A stretch of DNA of 64,000 bases from the NCBI RefSeq assembly GCF_001429065.1, contig NZ_LMIB01000012.1:124001-188000 (forward strand), given 5' to 3'. The position numbers were made by a program, and so were the translations under genes. Positions 56,538 through 64,000 of this stretch are shown in pieces. The notes under the pieces were generated by a model. The model was given only the letters and a program-made list of their open reading frames with translations, had not been told where the DNA came from and did not search any database. The stretch comes from Sphingomonas sp. Root710 (GTDB lineage: Bacteria > Pseudomonadota > Alphaproteobacteria > Sphingomonadales > Sphingomonadaceae). Position 1 is the stretch's first letter. Each line of letters begins with the position of its first letter.

Positions 56538-57680
56538 TCAGGTCGTCGGGAGCGGAGCCGCTATTCCAAATTCGGCGAATATCTCGCGCGTATGCTCGCC
56601 CAGGGTGGGCGGCGGACGGAAATCGATCTCACGGCTGCCGTCTACGCGGTACGGCCGGTGAAGGCTCGCGATCGACCCCATTTCGGGATGTTCGATCGTG
56701 TAAAACGGGTCGAGATGCGCGACCTGCGGATCGCTCGATAGTTCGTCCACGCCATGTTCGGGTGCGAATGGCACATCGGAACCATCGAGCCGCTCCAGCC
56801 AATGATCTCGCGGATGCTCGCCGAACACCTTGTTAAGCGACTCCGCCAGGAACTCGTAGTTCCGGATGCGATCGACGCGCCGGGGATAGGTTTCGACGAA
56901 GTCCGGACGGCCGATCGCATTGCACAGCGCTTCCCAGAATTTGTCCGGCGACGAGATATGCAGACCGATCCGCAGACCATCGGCGCAGGTTACCGAATAG
57001 GCCTGCGACATGGCTCCGCGCTGCAGGACGGCCGGGGCGACACCGGTCGCAAGGAATTGACCGATCGGCTCGAGGCCGAACGCCATCGTCGATTCCAGCA
57101 TCGATATGTCGATCGAGCGCGCGACGCCGCTGCGCTCGCGCTCGAACAGCGCGCCGAGGATGGCTGACGCCGCATAGAGGCCTGTCGCCGCATCGGATAC
57201 CGCCGGCCCCAGCACCCTCGGGTCGTCATTCACCTTGAAGCGGGACATCCAGCCAGACAGGGCCTGGCCGACATTGTCGAAAGCTGGCCGCTGCGAATAG
57301 GGACCGGTCTGGCCGAAGCCGCTGATCGCGCAGATGATGAGGCGCGGGAAATCGGCGCGCAGGCGCTGCTCGGACAGTCCGATCTTGTCCATGACGCCGG
57401 GCCGCATGTTGAAGAGCAGGACGTCGGCGCGCCCGATCAGGGTCAGCAGCGCCGCGCGCCCCGGATCACGGCCATAATCGATCACCGCAGACCGCTTGTT
57501 CCGATTGTGGGCCTGAAAGTGCGGGCTGTATTTTCCGCCGTCGAACTGGCGGAACGGATCACCTTCGGGGCGCTCGACCTTGATCACGTTGGCGCCCATT
57601 TCTGCGAGCACCAGACCAGCGAGCGGACCCGTAATAAAACTACCGAGCTCAATCACAGTGATGCCGTCGAGCATCCGCAT
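56538..57680 (-). CDS. CaiB/BaiF (class III) CoA transferase
   Basis: A 380-residue family III CoA transferase, moving CoA between carboxylates through a Glu/Asp-CoA intermediate. Typical features are VIELGSFITGPLAGLVLAEMGA at the start, the KVERPEGDP segment, NKRSAVIDYGRDP, and the catalytic Asp163 in VSDAATGLYA. This class activates acids such as carnitine, succinylaryl or formyl compounds at no ATP cost, so it may recycle CoA in the same pathway as the acyl-CoA ligases nearby. It starts at ATG 57680; a later ATG two codons on is possible. It is followed 63 bases later by the TonB receptor gene. Confidence 0.93.
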   Translation of the reverse strand: MRMLDGITVIELGSFITGPLAGLVLAEMGANVIKVERPEGDPFRQFDGGKYSPHFQAHNRNKRSAVIDYGRDPGRAALLTLIGRADVLLFNMRPGVMDKIGLSEQRLRADFPRLIICAISGFGQTGPYSQRPAFDNVGQALSGWMSRFKVNDDPRVLGPAVSDAATGLYAASAILGALFERERSGVARSIDISMLESTMAFGLEPIGQFLATGVAPAVLQRGAMSQAYSVTCADGLRIGLHISSPDKFWEALCNAIGRPDFVETYPRRVDRIRNYEFLAESLNKVFGEHPRDHWLERLDGSDVPFAPEHGVDELSSDPQVAHLDPFYTIEHPEMGSIASLHRPYRVDGSREIDFRPPPTLGEHTREIFAEFGIAAPLPTT

Positions 57681-57992
57681 CCTAAATCCCCTATTCGCCC
57701 CGCCAATTACGAGTCTCTGGCGAAGACTTTTTACAATGCGGAATGCGTGGCAGGCATCCGACCCATTTCGAATTGATGGTATTCATCGCATCTATTCAGC
57801 TGACCCGAGATCATGATCCCGGCAATAGCCAGAACCCAGCCGCCCGCGCCCGCCGACGTGGTGCGAATTTCAGGTTTCAGGGGTGCCGCCCCTTCCAATT
57901 TCATGGATGTGCGGGCGCCCGAGGAGGACTTGATCGCGAACAGCGGAGCGAAGGCGCCCTGCTCGTCCACATGATGCCACGCCCTCGCGGAG
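57681..57992. other. Gene-free stretch between acyl-CoA ligase and CoA transferase
   Basis: No convincing gene. A 79-codon frame on the minus strand lacks a ribosome binding site. The AT-richer part near 57730-57800 likely holds the promoter of the CoA transferase gene. A short dyad GATG-N5-CATC is seen at about 57774-57787. Confidence 0.4.
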
Positions 57993-59552
57993 TCAGGAGA
58001 CGAGGCGGTCGCGATTGGCCCAATGCGGCGCCCTGAGCGCTACCTTGTTCACCTTGCCCTGCGGAAGCCGCGGGAGATCGTCGACGACATATATCCGCTG
58101 CGGCCTCTTATATCCCGCTATCTTGGTCCGACAGTGCGCGATCAGCGCCGCTTCATCGGCCGGCGCATCGAGAACGACATAGGCCACCACCGCCTCGCCC
58201 CAGCGCTCGTCGGGCACGCCGACGACGGCGGCCTCGGTCACGGCCGGATGGCTGAGCAGGGCATCCTCGACTTCGCGGCTGTAGATATTTTCACCGCCGG
58301 AAACGATCATATCCTTCTTTCGGTCGACGATGAACAGGAAGCCGTCCTCATCAAGCCGCCCGACGTCGCCGGTGCGCAGCCAGCCATCGTGGAACGCCGC
58401 CTCGGTCAACTCGGGCTTGTTCCAGTAACCGCTCATCAGGCCGACTGACTTGACCTCGATTTCGCCGACGCCCCCGACGGGCTGCGCCTTACCGGTCTCG
58501 TCGACGATCCGCAGTTGGGTTCCCGGGAAGGGCTGCCCCGCCGAACTCAGCCGTTCCCGCTCCTGCTCGGTTCCGGAAAGCTTCGCCTGGAACGGCAGGA
58601 GGATGCTATTGGTGATATTCTCGGTCATCCCGTAAATCTGCGCGAAGATGGCGCCGAACCGGCCGGTGGCCTGGACCAGATCCTCAGCCGGAACGGGCGC
58701 CGATCCATAGTTGATCTGCCTGATCGACGACAGGTCGCGTTGTGCCGAGCCGGGGTGCTCGACCAGGCGCTTGACCATGACCGGCGCGAGGTGGGCCACG
58801 GTCGGCCGCTCCCTTTCCATCACGTCGAGGATGAGCGTCTCGTCGAACTGACGCAGAAGAATGCAGGAGCCTCCGAGATATTGCGTGGCGCTCCATTCGA
58901 TCTTCGCGCCCGAATGGAAAAGGGGCATTACCACGATCATGCAGTCATCCGGCCGGAGGCCCGCCGTGCCGTTGATCACACCGGCGGCGCGCGCAAGCGC
59001 GCCCTGGCTCACCATGACGCCCTTGGCGCGACCGGTCGACCCGGATGTGTAGATGATGTGGGCGATGTCCTCCGGGCGTATCGCGACATCCGGCGGCGAC
59101 GGCTCGCCCGATGCGAGAAGCCGCTCATAATCGCTGCTGAAGTCATCGGGGCCGCCGATCATGATCAGGCGGCCCACGGGATGCTTTGTCAGCGACCGGG
59201 TCTGTTCCCACAGGCCGACCATCGCCTGTTCCACGAACAGCACATCAGGCCGGCTGTCGTCGACGATCGCGGCGAGTTCGGCAGGGGCGAGCCTCCAGTT
59301 GAGGGTGACCGCTACGAAGCCGCCACTCTCCGCTGCTCCGAATATCTCGAGATATTCGCTGCGGTTCTGCGACAGGATCGCGAGACGGCTTCCACGAGCC
59401 ACGCCCAGCGTCCCGCCGATGGCATTTGCGAGCGACCATATCCGGTGCGCGTGGTGCCGGTGCGTATAGACGCGGCCCTCATTCCTGACGGCGATCCGAT
59501 CTCCGTTGAGCGCGGCGTTGCGTTGGATGATCCCCGACATCGTATCAAGCAT
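57993..59552 (-). CDS. AMP-dependent acyl-CoA ligase (fatty/aromatic acid)
   Basis: A 519-residue ANL ligase. The P-loop IIYTSGSTGRAKGVMVSQG, the aromatic-pocket loop QIYGMTENITNS, the hinge GWLRTGDVGRLDEDGFLFIVDRKKDMI and the C-terminal lysine region LPRLPQGKVNKVAL are all present, so adenylation and CoA transfer are expected. It resembles long- or medium-chain fatty acid and aryl acid ligases more than the feruloyl type. GAGGG precedes ATG 59552. It lies 56 bases after the MFS gene and before the CoA transferase gene, part of the second catabolic unit. Confidence 0.94.
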   Translation of the reverse strand: MLDTMSGIIQRNAALNGDRIAVRNEGRVYTHRHHAHRIWSLANAIGGTLGVARGSRLAILSQNRSEYLEIFGAAESGGFVAVTLNWRLAPAELAAIVDDSRPDVLFVEQAMVGLWEQTRSLTKHPVGRLIMIGGPDDFSSDYERLLASGEPSPPDVAIRPEDIAHIIYTSGSTGRAKGVMVSQGALARAAGVINGTAGLRPDDCMIVVMPLFHSGAKIEWSATQYLGGSCILLRQFDETLILDVMERERPTVAHLAPVMVKRLVEHPGSAQRDLSSIRQINYGSAPVPAEDLVQATGRFGAIFAQIYGMTENITNSILLPFQAKLSGTEQERERLSSAGQPFPGTQLRIVDETGKAQPVGGVGEIEVKSVGLMSGYWNKPELTEAAFHDGWLRTGDVGRLDEDGFLFIVDRKKDMIVSGGENIYSREVEDALLSHPAVTEAAVVGVPDERWGEAVVAYVVLDAPADEAALIAHCRTKIAGYKRPQRIYVVDDLPRLPQGKVNKVALRAPHWANRDRLVS

Positions 59553-59608
59553 GGTGAGCCCTCGATAATGGAAATGTTCGGCTGCCGGCGGCGTGCCTCG
59601 ATCGGCGC

Positions 59609-60856
59609 TTACGGATGCACCGGGCTGAGCGTCCTGTTGCCGCCGATGCGGGTCTGCCGGGGCGCCAGGAGCGAGATCAGTACGATCGCGGCGACCGCCG
59701 AGCCGGCGAAGGCGAGCAATATCGAGGCGTAATCGTCCGTGAGATCGACGCTCAACCCGACCAGGGCAGGCCCTATCGCGGACCCCATCGCCAGCGCCGA
59801 GAAACTGAACGAATTGACCCGGCCGAACGCCCGCATGCCGTATTTCCGGCGCAGCACATAGGGCATGATGTCCGATTCAGCACCCAGTCCCGCGCCGATC
59901 AGCATCACCCCCAGCACCGCGCCGAGACTGCCGACGTCCATCTGGAGCAACAGGCATCCCGCAGCCTGTCCGCCCAGGAAAAGCGCGGCCGGGAAGCGGA
60001 CGCCGAACCAGTCTATCATTATGCCCGTCGACAGCCGCGCCACGATGGAACCGATGCCGAGCGCGGAGATAGCGAAAAGCGCTTGCTGATGGGGAAGCCC
60101 CCGGCTCAGCAGCAGCCCTATCAGGTGAACGGCGGTGCCATTGGCGACCATCGCGATCAGGAAAAAGGCGAGCGCGAGCAGCCAGTAGTCCGGCCTCCGC
60201 AAAACCTGGCCGAACTGCAGCCCGTCCAGAGGTTCGGCCGCCGCCTTGCCAGGCAGCGCGGCCGCATCCCTGCGCGGAACCAGGAAAAGCGCATTGGCCA
60301 GTCCGGCAACCAGGATGATCGCGCTCATGACCACCCAGGCCATGCGCCAGCCGAAATTCGCCACCACGGCGCCGCTTATCAGGGGGAGCACGATCTGTCC
60401 GACGCCGAGCCCGATGACACCCAGCGAAATCGCCAGCCCCAGCTGACGATCGAAGAAACGCGGGATGCTGTACAGGTAGACCGACGGCAGCGTCGCCGCG
60501 CCGCAGATGCCGATCAGGACGGCGACCATCAGGAAGATGGTGAAATCGGCAGGGATGAAACCAAGGAGCATGATCGACAGCGGCATCGCGACGCTGCCGG
60601 CGATCGCGACGACGCGCGCGCCTCGACGATCGATCCACCAGCCGACGAACGGCGCCAATATCGCCAGGGTAAGAGACGCGACCGAAGGCCCCATCGCAAG
60701 CTGGCTGCGATTCCAGCCGAAGCCGTCGGCCATCGGTGCGAGAATGACCCCCGACGCATATTGGAAAAATGGGGAGATACATAGGAGCAGGCCGAGGAAG
60801 CAGCTCAACACGACGAGCCAGCGGCTCCGCCCCGGCAACGCTTGAGGAGTGTTCAT
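59609..60856 (-). CDS. MFS transporter (monocarboxylate/oxalate-formate-like)
   Basis: A 415-residue permease with 12 predicted helices. Motif-A loop WWIDRRGARVV and the second copy around MIDWFGVRFPAA fit the major facilitator superfamily; the overall layout resembles the monocarboxylate/OxlT-like group. The start at ATG 60856 has AGAAGG 11 bases upstream; a longer frame is not credible. It lies between an SDR gene (184 bases upstream) and the acyl-CoA ligase gene (56 bases downstream), suggesting it imports the acid that is then activated to a CoA ester. Confidence 0.9.
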   Translation of the reverse strand: MNTPQALPGRSRWLVVLSCFLGLLLCISPFFQYASGVILAPMADGFGWNRSQLAMGPSVASLTLAILAPFVGWWIDRRGARVVAIAGSVAMPLSIMLLGFIPADFTIFLMVAVLIGICGAATLPSVYLYSIPRFFDRQLGLAISLGVIGLGVGQIVLPLISGAVVANFGWRMAWVVMSAIILVAGLANALFLVPRRDAAALPGKAAAEPLDGLQFGQVLRRPDYWLLALAFFLIAMVANGTAVHLIGLLLSRGLPHQQALFAISALGIGSIVARLSTGIMIDWFGVRFPAALFLGGQAAGCLLLQMDVGSLGAVLGVMLIGAGLGAESDIMPYVLRRKYGMRAFGRVNSFSFSALAMGSAIGPALVGLSVDLTDDYASILLAFAGSAVAAIVLISLLAPRQTRIGGNRTLSPVHP

Positions 60857-61040
60857 GGGGCAAAGAACCTTCTGATGGATGGGACGCGCTGCTGGAAGAT
60901 GGAGTAAGAGAGGCCGCCCATCCTTGTCGACTGCCCGGGCCGTCCATGCCCTCTCGATGGACCTGTGGACCGTGCCCGCGTCGACATATGCCGACCGCAA
61001 TGCCGCATGGTTCCGCCAGGTTGAAAAGCCGGATGCCGCA

Positions 61041-61805
61041 TTATCGCATCAGCGCTCCGCCATTCACGTCGAGCGTGGCGCCGGTGATATAGGAGCAGGC
61101 GTCCGAGAGCAGGAAGCATGCCGCATCGGCTATCTCTTCGGGCGAGGCAATGCGGTGCAGCGGCGCGCGCGCCTCGAGCGCCTTCATCATCGACGCATCG
61201 ACGAAGCGCTTGAGCTCGTCAGTGGCGACGCTCCCGGGCGCGATCGCATTGACGATGATGTTATGGGGCGCGAGATCCAGCGCCGCCTGGCGGGTCAGGC
61301 CCATCACCGCGGCCTTCGACGCGGGATATGCGGGGCCCGTCATCGATCCCCCCAATTGTCCGGTGATCGAGGCGAACAGTAGGATGCGCGTTGCCGGAAC
61401 GGGCTTTGCGACGCGCAGCTGCGCGAACTTGCGCAAGCATAGAAATGTGCCCGTCGCGTTCAGCTCGAGGGTGCGGTTCCATTCGTCGAGAGAGACGGTG
61501 AAGATATTGGCGGGTGCCGCGGGCGTGCCGAGCGGTCCTCCCGAAACGATGACCAGCTTGGACGCAGCGGCGTGGGCCTCCACCGATGCGAATGCGGCGT
61601 CAACCGACGCTTCGCTGGTGACGTCGACCCGCACGAATATATGATCGTGCCCCGTCAGCGATCCGACTATTGTGGAGCCGGCCGCCTCGTTCAGATCCAG
61701 CAGAGCGACGCGGAGCCCCGCCTCGGCGAGCTTCCGGCATATCGCGCGGCCGATGCCGCCCGCGCCGCCCACCACGACCGCCGTCTGCCTGTCGGATCCC
61801 GTCAT
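61041..61805 (-). CDS. Short-chain dehydrogenase/reductase
   Basis: A 254-residue classical SDR. The cofactor motif VVGGAGGIGRAI (residues 11-22) and the catalytic Ser146, Tyr160 and Lys164 (AYPASK) are visible, with a C-terminus (YITGATLDVNGGALMR) typical of FabG-like enzymes. It may act as the 3-hydroxyacyl-CoA dehydrogenase missing from the main operon, or on another alcohol/ketone. The start at ATG 61805 has AGAGGGGACGGG close upstream. It is divergent from the LysR gene at 62105; the leader holds a strong operator-like dyad. Confidence 0.93.
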   Translation of the reverse strand: MTGSDRQTAVVVGGAGGIGRAICRKLAEAGLRVALLDLNEAAGSTIVGSLTGHDHIFVRVDVTSEASVDAAFASVEAHAAASKLVIVSGGPLGTPAAPANIFTVSLDEWNRTLELNATGTFLCLRKFAQLRVAKPVPATRILLFASITGQLGGSMTGPAYPASKAAVMGLTRQAALDLAPHNIIVNAIAPGSVATDELKRFVDASMMKALEARAPLHRIASPEEIADAACFLLSDACSYITGATLDVNGGALMR

Positions 61806-61941
61806 GGTCGGCCCGTCCCCTCTTCCTCCACAGCCGGCGCTTACCCGCCGATGCGCAGGAACCGCAGCCATCGACGCCTGTCGCGGGACAGGCCGCGGTA
61901 GCGCGGCATGGCATGGCGGACGCACCCTGCGCCGCTCATTG

Positions 61942-61961
61942 GGAAAACGGTGACGTTTTCC
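61942..61961. promoter_or_regulatory. Operator-like perfect dyad between SDR and LysR genes
   Basis: GGAAAACG-GTGA-CGTTTTCC: two perfect 8-bp arms with a 4-bp spacer, 137 bases upstream of the SDR start and 144 bases upstream of the LysR start. It is a candidate binding site for a regulator of one or both divergent genes. Confidence 0.5.
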
Positions 61962-62079
61962 GATGCTTGCTTTTGCGGTGATCTTAGCCACGCTCGCAGA
62001 GCCTCGCATCATTTGGTGCGCAATAAGCTGTATTCATTTTATCGATGGCAATCGCGCCGTGCCGACGCTATCCTAACCC

Positions 62080-62089
62080 AACATGTTGA
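62080..62089. promoter_or_regulatory. 10-bp palindrome before the LysR gene
   Basis: CAACATGTTG is perfectly symmetric and lies 16 bases before ATG 62105. It could be an autoregulatory site, but a 10-bp palindrome may occur by chance. Confidence 0.3.
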
Positions 62090-62104
62090 TTAACGATTGA
62101 CGCC

Positions 62105-63040
62105 ATGAATATTCGTGACATCGACCTCAACCTGCTCGTCGTGTTCGACGCCATCATGCAGACGCGCAGCGTCACTGCCGCGGCCGGACAACTCGGCCGC
62201 GCCCAACCCACGATCAGCCATTCGCTGAACAGGCTCCGGCTGCTCTGCGGCGATACACTGTTCGTGCGGACCCGCACCGGGCTGGAGCCGACGCCATTGG
62301 CGAAATCGATCGCCTTGCCGATCAGCGAAGCGCTGACCCTGGTGCAGAAAAGCCTGTCGATGTCCGCGCAGTTCGATCCGAAGACCGCGCATGCGACCTT
62401 CACATTGCTGATGTCGGACATCGGTCAGGTCGGCCTGTTACCGGCGCTCGTCCGCCGCGTGCGCGCGGAGGCGCCCAACGTGTCGCTGGTCGCCACCCAG
62501 CTTCCGCGAGAGGCTTATGGCGAGGCGCTGGAAACGGGTCGTGCGGATCTCGCGATCGGGGCGCTCCGCCATCTGACGAACGGCTTCTATCAACAGCGGC
62601 TTTTTGACGATGAATATGTCTGCGTCGTTTCCAAGGATCATCCCACGATCGGCGACCACGTCACCCTCAAGCAATATATCAACGCCGATCATGTCGGCAT
62701 CATATCCCCGGGCCTGTCGGAAATAGAGATCGAACGGCTCTTGCTGCCGCCGGGGCGATCTCGCAGGATCGTCGTCCGCGTTCCGCACTATCTGGCGGCG
62801 CCCGCGCTTCTCAAGGGCACCGACCTCATCGTCACCATTCCCAGCAAGGTCCTGCAATCCTTCCGCAGCCGGGACCAGCTCAAATTCGTTCACCTGCCCA
62901 TTGAGGCGCCCAAGCTAAGGGTGCATCAATATTGGCATGAGCGCTCTTTGAATGAAGCCGCGGCCAAATGGCTGCGGGGTATCGTCATGGATCTCTTCGC
63001 CGACTGGTCGGGAGACGAGCTGATCGCCGATATGATCTAG
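62105..63040 (+). CDS. LysR-family transcriptional regulator (NodD/NahR-like)
   Basis: A 311-residue LysR-type regulator. The N-terminal HTH is clear: LNLLVVFDAIMQTRSVTAAAGQLGRAQPTISHSLNRLRLLCGD. The C-terminal sensor domain (from about residue 90) matches the NodD/NahR/LinR subgroup in style, which often bind aromatic or lactone ligands. It is divergent from the SDR-MFS-ligase group and probably controls it through the dyad at 61942 or the palindrome at 62080. It overlaps the next, oppositely oriented LysR gene by 4 bases at the stops. Confidence 0.93.
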   Translation: MNIRDIDLNLLVVFDAIMQTRSVTAAAGQLGRAQPTISHSLNRLRLLCGDTLFVRTRTGLEPTPLAKSIALPISEALTLVQKSLSMSAQFDPKTAHATFTLLMSDIGQVGLLPALVRRVRAEAPNVSLVATQLPREAYGEALETGRADLAIGALRHLTNGFYQQRLFDDEYVCVVSKDHPTIGDHVTLKQYINADHVGIISPGLSEIEIERLLLPPGRSRRIVVRVPHYLAAPALLKGTDLIVTIPSKVLQSFRSRDQLKFVHLPIEAPKLRVHQYWHERSLNEAAAKWLRGIVMDLFADWSGDELIADMI

Positions 63041-63957
63041 CGCGCCTCGGAATGCGGCGATTCCGTCCATTGGCGGGCATAGCCGACGAACTCCAGCGCG
63101 ACCGACGACACCTTCTGCTTGTTCCAGGCGAGCCCGAAGGTCACCGATTCAAACGGCTGGGGCGGCGTCGATACGCTGAGCGGCCGGAAACAGACGCCAT
63201 GCATGTGCAACCTCTCGGCGGAAGCCGGCACCAGCGCGACCCCTTCCCCACATGCGACGATTCCGACGACCGCCTCGGTCGATAGCGCTTCATGCGCGAT
63301 CATCGGTTCGAACCCCGCAATCCGGCACTGCGCATGGAGATCGGCATAGTAGCTGAAACCTCGCCGGGCTTCGTAGGTGACGAAGGGGTATGGCGCCAGT
63401 TGATGGATGGCGATGGGACCCGTGGTCGCCTGGAGCGGGTGACCGGACGGCAGCGCCACGGCGAGCGTTTCCTGATAGACCGTCTGGGTCGCGAGAATCT
63501 CGTCGAGGATCGGTTCGCGGATCATGCCAATGTCGATGCGCCCTTCGCGCAGCGCCTCGACCTGCTCGGTCACCGGCATCGAAACGAACCGAATGGTTAC
63601 ATCGGGCACGACCACGCGGAAACCCTGCACCAGCTTCGGCCACAGCGAGTAAACCGTGGATCCGCCGAAGCCCAGCTTGAGCGTGCCGCGCTTGCCGCGC
63701 GCAATGCCGCGCACCTTTTCACCGGCTTCGCTGACGCCCGCCAACAGGCGCATCGCGTCATCGGCAAGGCTACGCCCGGCGGCCGTCAGCGCCACGCTGT
63801 GCGTATCACGCACGAACAGGGCCGCCCCGAGCTCCTCCTCCAGTTGGGCGATCGCCCTGCTCAGCGGAGGCTGGGATACGCTGCATCGCGCCGCGGCGCG
63901 GGTGAAGTTCAGCTCTTCGCTGAGCACCAGGAAATACCGAAGCTGCCGAAGATCCAT
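63037..63957 (-). CDS. LysR-family transcriptional regulator (CatR/BenM-like)
   Basis: A 306-residue LysR-type regulator. The HTH reads LRQLRYFLVLSEELNFTRAAARCSVSQPPLSRAIAQLEEELGAALF, and the linker and effector domain (GTLKLGFGGSTVYSLWPKL) resemble the BenM/CatM/CbnR group that responds to aromatic-derived acids such as muconate. Its stop overlaps that of the preceding LysR gene (convergent, 4 bases). A dyad CTATA-N9-TATAG begins three bases upstream of ATG 63957, overlapping the expected ribosome-binding region, and could be an autoregulatory LysR box. Its target may lie beyond the window. Confidence 0.93.
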   Translation of the reverse strand: MDLRQLRYFLVLSEELNFTRAAARCSVSQPPLSRAIAQLEEELGAALFVRDTHSVALTAAGRSLADDAMRLLAGVSEAGEKVRGIARGKRGTLKLGFGGSTVYSLWPKLVQGFRVVVPDVTIRFVSMPVTEQVEALREGRIDIGMIREPILDEILATQTVYQETLAVALPSGHPLQATTGPIAIHQLAPYPFVTYEARRGFSYYADLHAQCRIAGFEPMIAHEALSTEAVVGIVACGEGVALVPASAERLHMHGVCFRPLSVSTPPQPFESVTFGLAWNKQKVSSVALEFVGYARQWTESPHSEAR

Positions 63958-63959
63958 GG

Positions 63960-63978
63960 CTATATCCGTAAGGTATAG
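63960..63978. promoter_or_regulatory. LysR-type dyad at the start of the second LysR gene
   Basis: CTATA-N9-TATAG is symmetric and of the ATA-N-TAT kind that LysR proteins use. It directly abuts ATG 63957, so binding there would block both transcription and translation initiation. The next gene beyond the window edge may be divergent. Confidence 0.4.
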
Positions 63979-64000
63979 CAGCTGGTCCTACAATATATTT

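Noticed and set aside
57731-57970. 79-codon minus-strand frame between acyl-CoA ligase and CoA transferase
   Set aside because: It begins with GTG without a ribosome binding site and contains no recognisable motif.

Overview
The window is high-GC DNA from an alphaproteobacterium, most likely a sphingomonad (Sphingomonadaceae; genus not resolved). The evidence is the gene set (STN-type TonB receptor behind a FecI/FecR pair, several glycine-zipper envelope proteins, SdhE-Mfd and MoaA-NadK neighbours) and the interspersed palindromic repeats with the core CGTCATTCCCGCGAAAGCGG seen between genes. I recognise about 51 protein genes, one tRNA, one transposase fragment, several terminators and at least five repeat families.

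Layout. 1-6480: a hybrid sensor kinase (truncated by the window edge), a CorA/ZntB-type metal channel and two GT-C-like membrane proteins. 6531-13888: an ECF sigma factor, FecR-like regulator and STN TonB receptor, followed by a large autotransporter. 13889-18829: the class I ribonucleotide reductase locus (nrdA, a small membrane protein, nrdB). An AT-rich foreign-looking gene is translationally coupled to the end of nrdB. The nrdA leader carries a dense cluster of GANTC (CcrM) sites, an NrdR-like box and DnaA-like boxes. 18840-22473: a VOC protein and four glycine-zipper envelope proteins. 22890-40065: mostly housekeeping genes (MFS transporter, VWA/CoxE protein, anmK, tyrS, a DUF885 peptidase, a PilZ protein, recG, sdhE, mfd, a DUF559 cassette, a GGDEF/EAL protein, moaA, nadK). 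40188-40262: tRNA-Asn(GTT).

Downstream of the tRNA the character changes to accessory DNA. A large serine recombinase with DUF2924 and DUF3489 partners and a truncated transposase occupy 40520-43637. From 43912 to the right edge lies a catabolic region. Its core is an eight-gene operon on the minus strand (52203 back to 43912) with almost every junction overlapping: iron-type alcohol dehydrogenase, aldehyde dehydrogenase, feruloyl-CoA-synthase-like ligase, MaoC hydratase, hotdog thioesterase, acyl-CoA dehydrogenase, a citrate-synthase-superfamily lyase and a second acyl-CoA dehydrogenase. Around it are a dienelactone-hydrolase-like enzyme, a secreted metallo-beta-lactamase-fold hydrolase, a TonB receptor, a CoA transferase, a second acyl-CoA ligase, an MFS transporter, an SDR and two LysR regulators.

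Taken together this reads as uptake (TonB receptor, MFS), oxidation of an alcohol to an acid, CoA activation, one or two rounds of dehydrogenation and hydration, and C-C cleavage without a classical thiolase. The substrate cannot be read from sequence; a phenylpropanoid or other cyclic/aromatic side-chain acid is my best guess. The points most worth follow-up are the nrdA regulatory cluster, the AT-rich nucleoside-deoxyribosyltransferase-like gene fused into the nrd operon, and the thiolase-less catabolic operon.
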